Notes: generated from the letters alone by a model not told the origin. Positions 7,282-16,037 are shown, counted from the stretch's first letter. The stretch is DNA of 52,725 nt from Muribaculum sp. (GCA_023663735.1 JAMPGV010000011.1:1-52725); one strand, 5' to 3'. Translations and numbers: made by a program.

Positions 7282-9458
7282 TATTTCCAATATTTTCCGT
7301 CCTCTACATAGGCCGGACGATATTCTTCCTCAAGCCAGGGCAGGAACCATGGGTTCGACAGAAGCTCGAAGCTTAAGTTTCCCATGTAGCTCTCTGCCAC
7401 GATCACGTCCGGGTACTTGTCGGGATTCAGACGCCAATACTCTGTCACCGCCTCGCTGTAGAAAGGGGTTGACATGGTGGAGGGCGCAGCCACTTCCACG
7501 TCCTCGTACAGGTATCCCAAGGTGTCTACCACGCCGCCCACGATCCAGACTTTGTCGCCCGGGCGGATGAATTCTTTCCACTCCGGATAGCTGTCGCGCT
7601 GGATACAGACGCCCGCTTCGTCGGATATGATCCCGAGGGCGGGACCCGTGCGGACAACGGACAGATCCGAGAAGCTGGAGTAAATCTGTCCTTTTCCCGA
7701 AAGCGGCGTTCGGATGCAGACGCAGCGGAAGGCCAGAAGTGCGATAAAGCATATAAAACACAGGCGGAAGCCTTTTTTCAGCCGATTCGATTCCGGTGGG
7801 ATGCATTCGACCCGTCTCCGGATGGGAATCAGCGCAAAGACAATGGCAAGCAGTCCGTAGGCCACGGAGGCAGAGAGAGGCAGATCCGTCAGAATCAGCG
7901 TTGCGATAAAGCCCATTCCTCCGATGATGCTGCCGCAGAGATAGAGTCTTTTTTCCCGTTCGTTGAGGGCGTTTCTGCCCGCAAATCCGATTCCTATCAT
8001 CCACAATAAGATGACGCTGTATGCGTAGCGGTTCTCCGCGCTCAGGATATTGAGGAGAAATCCCGCCAGCAGCACCATGCCGGAACAGAGCGTCCACAGC
8101 GGCATCCACGACGCTTTCCGCCATCGGGAAGAATCGCCCGCAGAATCGGCCGGTTTGGGATGAATCCGGAGAAAAAGCGGTTTGAGCAGCAGGGCCGCGA
8201 TCAGTCCGGCGGCGGAGGCTGCAAGCAAAACAAGTCCTATCTCAAGCAGATTGCCGCCATAGGTGAGCAGCCTTGCGGATACGCCGGAAGTATGCGTCGG
8301 CTCCAAGGCCAACATGCCCGCGACACATGCAAAGAGAGTGTCCGTCCCCATGGAAAACAGAAAATAAGCGCAGAAGGCAAGGCCTGTCAAGGCGCATGTG
8401 CCGGTGAAAACCAGCAGATCCCGCCGCTTTGCGGGGGAGTAAAGAGCCAGCAGGATCCAGACGCCCACAAGCACAATGGCACAGGACGGATAGGCCAGCA
8501 CTTCCATGCATAGGGACAAAGCTCCCGCAATCAGAAGATACAATCGTCCGCTTTTGAGATAGGATATCATACACAAGAGAAGCAGCGTGGAAAACCAGAG
8601 CTGCAGATTGCTGAATTCGGGCATGGCGCAGTCCTTGGGCGCAATCATAAACCAGAGCAGGGCGACGCCATAGGAGAGGGGCTTCTCCAGATCTGCCCGG
8701 AGCAGACGGTATAGAGCGGCTGCCAGCGCTCCGCGGATCAGCGTCCCGCAAACCTGTAAATACAGTAAAATGCCCGTGGTGGTATGAAAAAGCCGGATAT
8801 AAATCCACATCAGCAGCGCGGGTACAAAGGCGGAAGTCTGATGCGGCTCCCACATCTCCCGGAGTAGCTGATCTCCCTGCAGCAGGCGGTACGCCATGGC
8901 CGCCTGATATTCGCTGTCATAGCCCAGATTGGTGACGGACCATATGACGCCGCAGACTGCTGCGACCGCAGTGAGAAGCAGATAAGGGAGGCTTGCGGCA
9001 GCGCGGCTTTGTCTGCGGTAAGCCCAGAATTTATTCAAGATAAAATTAACGGGAACAGTCACGCAGAGATTCAAGAAGGTGGCGATATAGTGGGGGATTC
9101 CCAACAGGCGTTCCTCCACAAAGAGCAGAATCCCCATGAGCAGAAGCTCCGTCAGCGCGTAGGACGCATAGACCTTGGCAAGCGCTTTGTACCAAGGCTG
9201 TCCGTCTCCCTCTTTGACCCGGAATACAAAACGGCTGTTGAGCAGATAGGAGACGAAGACCGTGATAAGGAAAGAGATCAGATTGGAGAGCTGTTCGTGG
9301 AGATGCAAACCGTAGTAGCCCACATTCGTAATCAAATAGGACAAAAGGGTGTTGACGGCTCCCACCGCGCCGAATTTCACAAATTGGAACAGGGAGCCAA
9401 GCTTGTCTTTGGCGGTGCGGTTCAGTATGCTTCGGGCGTTGTGCAGGTTCCGTTTCAT
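7221..9458 (-). CDS. GtrA-family flippase domain fused to a GT-C-like membrane protein
   Basis: A 745-residue polytopic protein. Residues about 20-145 form a GtrA domain (FVKFGAVGAVNTLLSYLITN and LNSRFVFR are hallmark stretches; four membrane spans). The remaining 600 residues contain roughly ten more spans and begin with DSEYQAAMAYRLLQGDQ and EPHQTSAF, which resemble the acidic first loop of GT-C transferases. GtrA proteins are thought to help move polyprenyl-phosphate sugars across the membrane, and GT-C domains use such lipids as donors outside. The start has TAGGAG about 11 nt upstream. The last 20 residues are encoded by DNA that also encodes the end of the GT2 gene on the other strand. 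Function of the fusion is inferred. Confidence 0.75.
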   Translation of the reverse strand: MKRNLHNARSILNRTAKDKLGSLFQFVKFGAVGAVNTLLSYLITNVGYYGLHLHEQLSNLISFLITVFVSYLLNSRFVFRVKEGDGQPWYKALAKVYASYALTELLLMGILLFVEERLLGIPHYIATFLNLCVTVPVNFILNKFWAYRRQSRAAASLPYLLLTAVAAVCGVIWSVTNLGYDSEYQAAMAYRLLQGDQLLREMWEPHQTSAFVPALLMWIYIRLFHTTTGILLYLQVCGTLIRGALAAALYRLLRADLEKPLSYGVALLWFMIAPKDCAMPEFSNLQLWFSTLLLLCMISYLKSGRLYLLIAGALSLCMEVLAYPSCAIVLVGVWILLALYSPAKRRDLLVFTGTCALTGLAFCAYFLFSMGTDTLFACVAGMLALEPTHTSGVSARLLTYGGNLLEIGLVLLAASAAGLIAALLLKPLFLRIHPKPADSAGDSSRWRKASWMPLWTLCSGMVLLAGFLLNILSAENRYAYSVILLWMIGIGFAGRNALNEREKRLYLCGSIIGGMGFIATLILTDLPLSASVAYGLLAIVFALIPIRRRVECIPPESNRLKKGFRLCFICFIALLAFRCVCIRTPLSGKGQIYSSFSDLSVVRTGPALGIISDEAGVCIQRDSYPEWKEFIRPGDKVWIVGGVVDTLGYLYEDVEVAAPSTMSTPFYSEAVTEYWRLNPDKYPDVIVAESYMGNLSFELLSNPWFLPWLEEEYRPAYVEDGKYWKYYFRSPRTSSATSPTISSTM

Positions 9459-9485
9459 AATTGATTTGACTCCTATATCCGGCTC

Positions 9486-9518
9486 TGAGGAAACGATGAT
9501 TTAATCAACGCTTCCTCA
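9486..9518. repeat. Palindromic repeat, family 2, copy 1
   Basis: A 33-bp near-perfect palindrome (TGAGGAA...TTCCTCA, centred on GATTTAATC). Its 27-bp core matches 24 of 27 positions with 51315-51341. It lies in the leader of the minus-strand GtrA-fusion gene. There is no T-tract to make it a standard terminator. Confidence 0.7.
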
Positions 9519-9535
9519 GCACAGTTTAGCACATT

Positions 9536-9591
9536 TGCGGCGATTCGTCCATATCCGGTAAATTTCAAGATCGCCGCAGACTGCCGGATAT
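9536..9591. other. Two crossing inverted repeats (possible pseudoknot)
   Basis: TGCGGCGAT (9536-9544) is complementary to ATCGCCGCA (9570-9578), and ATATCCGG (9551-9558) to CCGGATAT (9584-9591). The two stems interleave, as in an H-type pseudoknot. Both pairings are perfect. It lies in the leader of the minus-strand gene and upstream of the dctP promoter. Confidence 0.5.
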
Positions 9592-9623
9592 CGCTGTATA
9601 TTGAAACTCAAGCTTGTTACATA

Positions 9624-9652
9624 TTGCCAAAATATCTGTTAAATGATACAAT
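9624..9652 (+). promoter_or_regulatory. Promoter of the dctP-chemoreceptor unit
   Basis: TTGCCA (9624-9629), 17-bp spacer, TACAAT (9647-9652) with extended TG at 9644-9645. Transcription from about 9659 would run through the MITE-like copy B before reaching dctP. Confidence 0.65.
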
Positions 9653-9654
9653 AT

Positions 9655-9683
9655 ATTATACACAATGATTAATATTTTGTCCT
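9655..9683 (-). promoter_or_regulatory. Possible divergent promoter for the GtrA-fusion gene
   Basis: On the minus strand AGGACA (9683-9678), 17-bp spacer, TATAAT (9660-9655). The -35 matches consensus at only four positions. It is adjacent to the dctP -10 box, so the two promoters would be divergent and nearly overlapping. Confidence 0.4.
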
Positions 9684-9987
9684 ATCAAAAATTAGGCGAT
9701 TGCGAAACTCTTACTTCGGAAAGTGTCATTGTGCAAATTGTATACTCCAACGCAGATGTCCACCTTCACCGCAAGCGGTCAAGGTGAGAAGCACTTCTAA
9801 TGCTTGCACCATAGGGTGCTTCGCTAAGAAGTGCTAAATCTCACCTCAAGACGCTAAAGTACAGCGTCAATCGTAACGAAGTTACGTTGTGTACCGGCGG
9901 TTCGCTAGGGTCTGCTTATGGGGTATACAACTCGCACAATTCGGATTACCTAAATTGGAGTTTCGCGATCGTCTGCTATCAAAAATT
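9681..9987 (+). mobile_element. MITE-like palindromic element, copy B (281 bp) with target duplications
   Basis: The element is 9694-9974. Its ends AGGCGATTGCGAAACTC and GAGTTTCGCGATCGTCT are inverted repeats (15 of 17). Flanks CCTATCAAAAATT (9681-9693) and GCTATCAAAAATT (9975-9987) agree at 12 of 13, as a target-site duplication would. Inside are several hairpins: GACGCT/AGCGTC, CGTAAC/GTTACG, and an extra arm (AGCACTTCT/AGAAGTGCT within GGTGAG/CTCACC) that the 28280 and 41171 copies lack. No protein is encoded. It sits between the dctP promoter and ribosome site, ending 32 nt before the start codon. Confidence 0.85.
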
Positions 9988-10006
9988 TATGAAGGGAGAA
10001 TCATGA

Positions 10007-11086
10007 ATGAAATCTTCTAAATACGTATCGGTGGCCATGGCTGCGGTCTTGGTAATCGGTAGTTTATGCGGGTGTGGAAACACAACCAAGAGGAAGACGC
10101 TCGGCTCCATTACCGACGGGAACGCCGACGGCGCGGGAGAGAAAGCGGCGGTGGAATTGACGCTGACGGTGGCGTCCAACCAGACTTCGCAGGAAAATCC
10201 GTATCATTTTGGACTACAGACTTTTAAAGAAGTGATGGAAGAACTCTCTGGCGGCACGGTCGAGGTCATCTGCAGCGACGGCGATCTGTCGGAAGATGAG
10301 GCCACTCTGGTCAGTATGCTGGATTCGGGCGAGATTCAGATGGCGGTCTGCTCTCCGGGAAATATGTCGTCTGCGGGCGTGACGGAAGTGAATATGCTTT
10401 CGCTCTTATATCTTTTTGACAGCTTCAGCCACTGGGAGGCTGCGATGGACGGGCAGTTCGGTTCCGCTATGACGGACATCATTCTGGAGAAAACCAAAAA
10501 CCAGTACCGGATCATGGGATATTGGTCCGCAGGCGTGCGAGATTATTACGGCAAGGTTCCCGTGACTACCGCCGCCGATGTGACAGGGCTGACGATCCGT
10601 ACCCAGACTTCCGGCGTTGTGTGGGAGTTCTGGACGGGAATCGGCGCGGAGCCGGTGAATGTGGGATGGGGTGATCTCTATGACGCTCTGAACAACAACG
10701 AGGTGGATTCGGCGGAGAATGACTACACGAACCTGATGCTGAAAGAACATCATACCACGCCCAACGGCAAATACATCTGCGAGACCCATCACGATTACAC
10801 CACTCGTTTATTCATCATGAACGGTGATTTTTACGACAGCCTGACCAGCGAGCAGAAGAACTGGATCAATACCGCTTCTCTGGCGGCTACCCTGCAGGAG
10901 AGGGCCGTTACATATGACATGATGGACAGCTCCAAGGCACAGTGTATTGCGGAGGGAGCCGTTGTGACGGATTACGATAAGATTGACATCAACAGTTTTA
11001 AGGAACAGGCTGTGGCCATTCAGGATAACTATGCTGACAGCAACGGACTCAGAACCTATCTGGAGATGATTCGTAGCGCCAAATAA
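10007..11086 (+). CDS. TRAP-type solute-binding lipoprotein (DctP family)
   Basis: A 359-residue lipoprotein: the signal peptide MKSSKYVSVAMAAVLVIG ends in the lipobox SLCGC (Cys about residue 23), so it would be tethered outside the cell. The mature part has the DctP order: a first lobe ending in MLSLLYLFDS, GLTIRTQTSG carrying the arginine that in this family binds the substrate carboxylate, then PVNVGWGDLYDALNNNEVDSAEN. TRAP binding proteins capture organic acids and hand them to the DctQM membrane subunits, but neither subunit is present here. The next gene, 21 bp downstream, is a chemoreceptor, so a sensing role is plausible. GAAGGGAG precedes ATG 10007; ATG 10003 is out of frame. Confidence 0.85.
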   Translation: MKSSKYVSVAMAAVLVIGSLCGCGNTTKRKTLGSITDGNADGAGEKAAVELTLTVASNQTSQENPYHFGLQTFKEVMEELSGGTVEVICSDGDLSEDEATLVSMLDSGEIQMAVCSPGNMSSAGVTEVNMLSLLYLFDSFSHWEAAMDGQFGSAMTDIILEKTKNQYRIMGYWSAGVRDYYGKVPVTTAADVTGLTIRTQTSGVVWEFWTGIGAEPVNVGWGDLYDALNNNEVDSAENDYTNLMLKEHHTTPNGKYICETHHDYTTRLFIMNGDFYDSLTSEQKNWINTASLAATLQERAVTYDMMDSSKAQCIAEGAVVTDYDKIDINSFKEQAVAIQDNYADSNGLRTYLEMIRSAK

Positions 11087-11107
11087 CCATAGGTGGGAGA
11101 GAAAACA

Positions 11108-13219
11108 TTGGAAAATAAGAAAACGGATGCAAATGTTCAAAGCGGATCGAACGCCGCAAAAGAAAAGAATAGTTTTGCGATGGGCATAAAGTTAAAGCTT
11201 CTTGTCGGTTTCACCATCCCGCTGATCTGTACCGTGGTGGTGGGAATCGTGGCCTATTCGCTGGCAGCGTCGGGTATGACTGCCAATTATGAGGATTCCA
11301 TGACCAAGGCCATGTCCATGGCGATGGAGTATTTGGATTTTGGATTTGAATCCGCAATTTCACAGTCCGAGCAGCTCTATTACAATACGGATTTGATGCG
11401 CTGGGCCACGGGAGCCGTCTACAATGAGTGGACCAGAAAGGAAATTGTCGAGGATGTTTCCGTGGATTTGAACGTCAAGAAACAGGGAAACGAGTTTGTG
11501 GCCAACATGTACATCATTCCGGGGGACAGCCTGTCCATCGTATCGACTTTTAATGAGGATACGGCGGTGCCGGGATTCTATGAAGCGCTTTCCGAGGCCG
11601 ATGAGTCCACATGCCTACAGACTTTGAGCGGCAACTGGATTGGATCCCACGCGTATATTGACGGCGTGTTATCGGAATATTATACCGGATACGGAGCCGA
11701 CAGCTACGCCTGTTCCTATATCCGCCCCATGACCACCAAGCGGGCTTGCATCGTGGTGGACTACAGCAGCGAAGCCATTGCGGACGTTCTGCGGAATCTG
11801 GATCTGGGCGACAAGAGCATTTCCGCGTTTGTCACGGCGGACGGCCGGGAGATGCTTCTGAGAGGAAACGACATCGTATACGGCGACGAGTTTTCCTTTA
11901 CCGACCAGACCTATTTCACACAGGCCATGGCGGAAAACGCAGCTATGGTGATCGAGTATGTGAAGCATGACAATCAGGACTATCTGTTCATGGTGAGCAA
12001 GAGTTATGAGAACGGTTCTGCAATCTGTGCCATGGTTCCGGTGAGCATGGTAAATTCCGGCGCCGATTCGATCAAGCATATTACGATCTTTATCGTGATC
12101 CTCTCCTGCGTGATCGCACTGTTGGCAGGTATGCTGATTATCGTGGGCATTTCTTCCACCATCACACAGATCAGCAACAAGCTGAAACTGGTATCCGGCG
12201 GAGACTTGACCGTCACCATGAATGTCAACAGAAGGGACGAGTTCAAGCTTCTGGTGAGAAATATTGCGGATATGGTGAGAAATTCCAGAAACTTGATCGT
12301 GCAGGTGTTAAAGACCACGGAGAATGTATCTACCTCCACCGTGAATCTGGCGGATGCTTCGGAAGTTCTGTCCGATTCCAACAACCAGATCGCGCTTGCG
12401 GTGGATGAGATTGATAAGGGTCTGAACCAGCAGACGGTGGACTCCCAGAACTGTCTGGCACTGATGGACGATTTGTCACAGAGAATTACTTTGGCGGTGG
12501 ATACCGTTCGCAATATGACGGCGATCACCGGAGATACCAAGAAGATCATTGCCGACGGGATGTCAACCATGGACGAGCTGATGGCGAAATCACAGGATAC
12601 GGCCAATATCACCGGCAATGTGACGCAGAATATCGTCAATCTGGAGCGGAGTCTGGGAGAAGTTGAGCAGTTTGTGGATCTGATTAACGATATTGCCGAA
12701 GAGACCAGCCTGCTTGCCCTGAACGCATCCATCGAGGCGGCGAGAGCCGGAGAGGCGGGCCGGGGATTTGCGGTAGTGGCACAGTCTGTCAGCAAGCTCT
12801 CCGACGGTACCATTGACGCGGCACAGCAGATTCAGAGCGTGATGGAGCAGATCCGCAACAGCACCAACGAGACGGTCAGCGTATCTGAGAATGCGGGTGA
12901 GATTGTGCGGAAACAGGCTGATACGGTCAACGATACCATCCATGTATTCAAGAGCATCAACAGCTATCTGGAGAATTTTGTGGATAAACTGAATTCTCTG
13001 GAGCAGACGGTGGAAAACATGGAGCGCCACAGAAACGATACGCTTGCCGCCATCGAGAGCATTTCTTCCGTGTCCGAGCAGACTTCGGCGTCCGTTTCCA
13101 TGGTAAACGATTCGCTGAAAAACCAGAAAGCGATGGTAGGAAATCTGCATGATTCCAGTATCGAGCTGGAGAACCGTGCGAAGGAGCTGACGGAGGCGGT
13201 GAACGCGTTTAAGATTTGA
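11108..13219 (+). CDS. Methyl-accepting chemotaxis protein with a large extracellular sensor
   Basis: A 703-residue transmembrane chemoreceptor. One membrane span lies near residues 33-55, then an extracellular ligand domain of about 270 residues (double-Cache size), a second span near 325-350, a HAMP domain, and a long coiled signalling domain. The signalling tip is recognisable as [20 protein letters not shown] followed by [14 protein letters not shown], which binds CheA/CheW. TTG 11108 is favoured as start because GGTGGGAGAG is 7 nt upstream; GTG 11093 would overlap that ribosome site. It directly follows the DctP lipoprotein, so the two may form a binding-protein-dependent receptor. A strong terminator follows. 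Confidence 0.9.
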   Translation: MENKKTDANVQSGSNAAKEKNSFAMGIKLKLLVGFTIPLICTVVVGIVAYSLAASGMTANYEDSMTKAMSMAMEYLDFGFESAISQSEQLYYNTDLMRWATGAVYNEWTRKEIVEDVSVDLNVKKQGNEFVANMYIIPGDSLSIVSTFNEDTAVPGFYEALSEADESTCLQTLSGNWIGSHAYIDGVLSEYYTGYGADSYACSYIRPMTTKRACIVVDYSSEAIADVLRNLDLGDKSISAFVTADGREMLLRGNDIVYGDEFSFTDQTYFTQAMAENAAMVIEYVKHDNQDYLFMVSKSYENGSAICAMVPVSMVNSGADSIKHITIFIVILSCVIALLAGMLIIVGISSTITQISNKLKLVSGGDLTVTMNVNRRDEFKLLVRNIADMVRNSRNLIVQVLKTTENVSTSTVNLADASEVLSDSNNQIALAVDEIDKGLNQQTVDSQNCLALMDDLSQRITLAVDTVRNMTAITGDTKKIIADGMSTMDELMAKSQDTANITGNVTQNIVNLERSLGEVEQFVDLINDIAEETSLLALNASIEAARAGEAGRGFAVVAQSVSKLSDGTIDAAQQIQSVMEQIRNSTNETVSVSENAGEIVRKQADTVNDTIHVFKSINSYLENFVDKLNSLEQTVENMERHRNDTLAAIESISSVSEQTSASVSMVNDSLKNQKAMVGNLHDSSIELENRAKELTEAVNAFKI

Positions 13220-13243
13220 TGAGTGAGTATCCATAGAAATATC

Positions 13244-13281
13244 AAAACAGGAGAGACGCCTTTCGGTGTTTCTCCTGTTTT
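13244..13281. terminator. Bidirectional Rho-independent terminator
   Basis: A 17-bp stem (AAAACAGGAGA... paired with ...TCTCCTGTTTT, two G-T pairs) with loop TTTC. A-run and T-run flanks let it work on both strands, ending the chemoreceptor gene and the converging 102-residue gene. Confidence 0.9.
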
Positions 13282-13309
13282 ATGCGAGTGCGCCTTGCGG
13301 CGTACATTT

Positions 13310-13618
13310 CTATTCGACGATAAAACCGATTCCCATGAACACGGCCCACACATAGGGCGCGCCGTACATATTCAGGCTTTTGGGTCCGGTGATGCGGCAG
13401 GGCGGGTTGTCTCCGGTGCGGTCTTGAACCAATTTTTCGTATGCTTTCTCGAAGGTGCTTAATGTGATGGAGCGCTCCCGCCTGTCTGTGAACAATTCGC
13501 CGCCCTTTACATGGTAGGTGAAGGGCAGTCCTTTTTTGGTATAGAACACGGTTCCCTGTTTGGATTCAATGACCGCCCACAGGGTCTGTGCGTTGAGAAC
13601 GGTTGTATCAATGGTCAT
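13310..13618 (-). CDS. Small protein of unknown function (102 aa)
   Basis: I do not recognise this family. The product is soluble, starts MTIDTTVLNAQTLWAVIES, and has a basic-aromatic middle (VFYTKKGLPFTYHVKGGEL) and the closing segment GPKSLNMYGAPYVWAVFMG. It has no signal peptide and no clear membrane segment except the mildly hydrophobic C-terminus. ATG at 13618 is chosen because GGGGGG lies upstream on the minus strand; a TTG at 13633 is an alternative. It has its own promoter (13661-13689) and shares the terminator at 13244-13281. The conventional codon use, promoter, ribosome site and terminator together argue that it is a real gene. Confidence 0.7.
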   Translation of the reverse strand: MTIDTTVLNAQTLWAVIESKQGTVFYTKKGLPFTYHVKGGELFTDRRERSITLSTFEKAYEKLVQDRTGDNPPCRITGPKSLNMYGAPYVWAVFMGIGFIVE

Positions 13619-13660
13619 AGATGCGCCCCCCAATCTTTTGTGCCATATTTGTATATATTA

Positions 13661-13689
13661 AATGTACCCTTTCTGCCATATCCTGTCAA
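13661..13689 (-). promoter_or_regulatory. Promoter for the 102-residue gene
   Basis: Minus-strand TTGACA (13689-13684), 17-bp spacer, TACATT (13666-13661). It diverges from the tatD promoter. Confidence 0.55.
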
Positions 13690-13741
13690 GTTTTGCTGTG
13701 AGGCGCTGCGGCTCCCATGCCCTAAGGGCAGGTTTGCAAAG

Positions 13742-13770
13742 TTGACAGACTGCGGGAAATCCCTTATATT
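13742..13770 (+). promoter_or_regulatory. Promoter for tatD
   Basis: TTGACA (13742-13747), 17-bp spacer, TATATT (13765-13770); start expected near 13777, about 23 nt before the tatD ATG. Confidence 0.75.
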
Positions 13771-13799
13771 GTACTATAGAAGAAAGTGAGAGAGAGGCT

Positions 13800-14603
13800 A
13801 TGTTTTTTCCGATTTTTGATACCCATGCCCATTATGATGACGAGGCGTTTGACGAAGACAGGGATTCCCTCTTGACGCGGCTTCCCGGGGAAGGAATTGC
13901 GCGGGTGGTGAATATCGGCGCAAGTATGGCGTCCTGTGAGAAGACGCTGGAGCTGATGAATCGGTACGATTTCGTCTATGGAGCCATCGGTATCCATCCC
14001 AGCGAGACGGGCGGATTGGATGAGGAGAAGTTTAGGCGGCTGCGGGAGATGTGCGGCCGGTCCAAATGTGTGGCGGTGGGCGAGATCGGGCTGGACTACC
14101 ACTGGGAGGAACCGGATCCCGCCATCCAGAAGAAATGGTTTGTACGTCAGCTGGAGATGGCGCGCGAAGTGCATCTGCCTGTGGTGATTCATTCCCGGGA
14201 CGCCGCCAAGGACACCATAGACTTGATGAAAGAAGCGCGGGCGGAGGAGATCGGCGGCGTGATCCACTGTTACTCCTATACGAAGGAGACGGCCAAAACG
14301 TTTCTGAACATGGGATTCTATTTTGGAATCGGCGGCGTTCTTACCTTTCGTAACGCCAAGAAACTGAAAGAAGCCGTGGCATATCTGCCCATGGAGCGCA
14401 TCGTGCTGGAGACGGATTGTCCATATCTGGCGCCGGAGCCGTTTAGGGGCAGGCGCAACTGTTCGCTGTATCTGCCGTATGTGGTCGGGATGATGGCGGA
14501 GCTGAAGGGAATATCCGAGGAGAAAGTGCGGGAACATACATGGCAAAATGCGCACCGCCTGTATCATATGGAGGCATTGTCCGATTTGATGGTACAGATA
14601 TAA
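13800..14603 (+). CDS. tatD: TatD family metal-dependent hydrolase / DNase
   Basis: A 267-residue TIM-barrel enzyme with the full set of TatD metal ligands: the HxH pair in FDTHAHYDD, Glu in GEIGLDYHW, His in VIHSRDA, His in GVIHCYSY, and Asp in LETDCPYLAP. The family has 3'-to-5' exonuclease or endonuclease activity on DNA and is thought to help nucleic acid quality control; the in vivo substrate is not settled. Length is normal. GAGAGAGG lies directly before ATG 13800. It is the first gene of a possible unit with the SGNH hydrolase and the cupin. In many Firmicutes tatD lies near ksgA, which here is 8 kb downstream with other genes between. Confidence 0.92.
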   Translation: MFFPIFDTHAHYDDEAFDEDRDSLLTRLPGEGIARVVNIGASMASCEKTLELMNRYDFVYGAIGIHPSETGGLDEEKFRRLREMCGRSKCVAVGEIGLDYHWEEPDPAIQKKWFVRQLEMAREVHLPVVIHSRDAAKDTIDLMKEARAEEIGGVIHCYSYTKETAKTFLNMGFYFGIGGVLTFRNAKKLKEAVAYLPMERIVLETDCPYLAPEPFRGRRNCSLYLPYVVGMMAELKGISEEKVREHTWQNAHRLYHMEALSDLMVQI

Positions 14604-14639
14604 GCTGTTTTGCAAATGACGGGAAGAGGGTGAAAGGCA

Positions 14640-15668
14640 ATGCGGTTTTATCATATCACAGACGAACCGATTAAAATTTATGGTCTGGCGGTGGCGGACA
14701 GAGAGAAACGGCAGTTTTGGCGGTTGGAACCCCAGATTATCGAGAAAATTCCCCGCTATCAATATCTGGGCAGGAGAGCCGTGGGCGGACGGGTTCGTTT
14801 CCGGACGGATTCGGCGCAGATCGCCGTGCGGATGACGCTGGCGCAGGCAAAGGAGGATATCAACATTCCGCTGTCCGGTTCCGCCGGAGCGGACGTCTAT
14901 CTGGGAAAGGGAAAGGAATCGGTCTTTTTGGGATATATCGCGCCTCGGGAACACACCATGGCGGAAGTGACGGTGGAAAAGGTGTTTGAAAAGCGCGCCG
15001 GAATGGAGACCGTTACGATCAATCTGCCGAGAAACGACCATCTGCTCGATATGGAGATCGGTGTGGACGAGGACGCACGCATGGAGGCTCCCCCGGACTA
15101 TTCCGTGGAAACTCCCATTGTTTTCTATGGTTCTTCCATTACGGAGGGCGGCTGTGCATCGCGGGCGGGAAACGCCTATACCAGTATCGTGTGCCGTCTG
15201 CTGGATGCGAATTATTACAATTTCGGATTTTCCGGTTCGGCCAGAGGAGAGCGGGCGTTTGCGAAATATATTGCGGCGATTCCTAAGATCAGCGTCTTTG
15301 TCTATGACTATGACCACAATGCCAACGATCCCCGCCAGCTGGCGGACACCCACGAGGCATTTTTCAGAGTGGTGAGGGAAGCGCACCGGGAGATTCCGGT
15401 GATTTTCATGAGCCGGCCGGATGTGGACAAGGACAGGGCGGATGCGGACGCCAGAAGAAAGATTATTTATCAGACTTATGAAAATGCTTTGAAAGCGGGA
15501 GACCGAAAGGTATGGTTTCTGGACGGAGGCGCCTTTTTCGGCGAGGAGGGCCGGGGAGAGTGTACGGTGGACGGCACGCATCCCAATGCGCTGGGCTTTA
15601 TGCGTATGGCACAGGCTCTGTATCCGACGCTGAAGGAGGCTCTTGGACAGAGCGTACAGGCGGAATAA
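14640..15668 (+). CDS. SGNH/GDSL-family esterase with N-terminal beta-rich domain
   Basis: A 342-residue enzyme without a signal peptide. Residues 1-155 look beta-rich and may be a carbohydrate- or substrate-docking domain as in two-domain SGNH esterases. The catalytic domain begins at VFYGSSITEGG, where Ser166 is the likely nucleophile; the usual GDS is GSS here. The invariant Gly/Asn blocks follow in FGFSGSARGE and YDYDHNAND. DGTHPNALGF near the C-terminus supplies Asp311 and His314 of the triad. Such enzymes remove acyl groups, often acetyl, from sugars. The cytosolic location suggests action on imported acetylated glycans, but that is inference. GGGAAGAGGGTG precedes the ATG. Confidence 0.82.
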   Translation: MRFYHITDEPIKIYGLAVADREKRQFWRLEPQIIEKIPRYQYLGRRAVGGRVRFRTDSAQIAVRMTLAQAKEDINIPLSGSAGADVYLGKGKESVFLGYIAPREHTMAEVTVEKVFEKRAGMETVTINLPRNDHLLDMEIGVDEDARMEAPPDYSVETPIVFYGSSITEGGCASRAGNAYTSIVCRLLDANYYNFGFSGSARGERAFAKYIAAIPKISVFVYDYDHNANDPRQLADTHEAFFRVVREAHREIPVIFMSRPDVDKDRADADARRKIIYQTYENALKAGDRKVWFLDGGAFFGEEGRGECTVDGTHPNALGFMRMAQALYPTLKEALGQSVQAE

Positions 15669-15690
15669 AAACAGGTAGGAGGTAGAAGAC

Positions 15691-16014
15691 ATGTTTGTCA
15701 AAAACGAAGAATGCAAAATAACACCCTGCGAGCCGGGCGTCACCAGAAGAGTGATGGCCTACTCCGACCAACTGATGATGTGCGAGATTACGTTTGAGAA
15801 AGGTGCGGAAGGCAACCTGCACAAGCATCCCCACGAGCAGATCACCTATATCGCGGAGGGGCGTTTTCTCTTTACCATCGACGGGGAGAGTCAAGAGGTA
15901 AACAAGGGCGACAGCGTATTTATGCCCTCGAATTCCATGCACGGCGTCAAATGTCTGGAGGCGGGCAAGCTGGTGGATGTGTTCAACCCCAAACGGGAAG
16001 ATTTCCTGAAATAA
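15691..16014 (+). CDS. Small cupin-domain protein
   Basis: A 107-residue single cupin. The two cupin motifs are visible: HKHPHEQITYIAEGRFLF (two or three His and a Glu for a metal) and GDSVFMPSNSMHGVKCL (third His). Proteins of this size may be isomerases, dioxygenases or simple small-molecule binders; specificity cannot be read. GGAGG lies 12 nt before ATG 15691. It is 22 bp downstream of the esterase and is followed by a terminator, so it likely closes the tatD-esterase-cupin unit and may act in the same sugar pathway. Confidence 0.8.
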   Translation: MFVKNEECKITPCEPGVTRRVMAYSDQLMMCEITFEKGAEGNLHKHPHEQITYIAEGRFLFTIDGESQEVNKGDSVFMPSNSMHGVKCLEAGKLVDVFNPKREDFLK

Positions 16015-16037
16015 AAGGATAGAGAGCATTTTACGGG

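Noticed and set aside
13764..15743. Minus-strand open frame of about 659 codons across tatD and the SGNH gene
   Set aside because: It is antisense to two well-supported genes, has no ribosome site or recognisable motif, and its composition is that of a mirror frame in GC-biased coding DNA.
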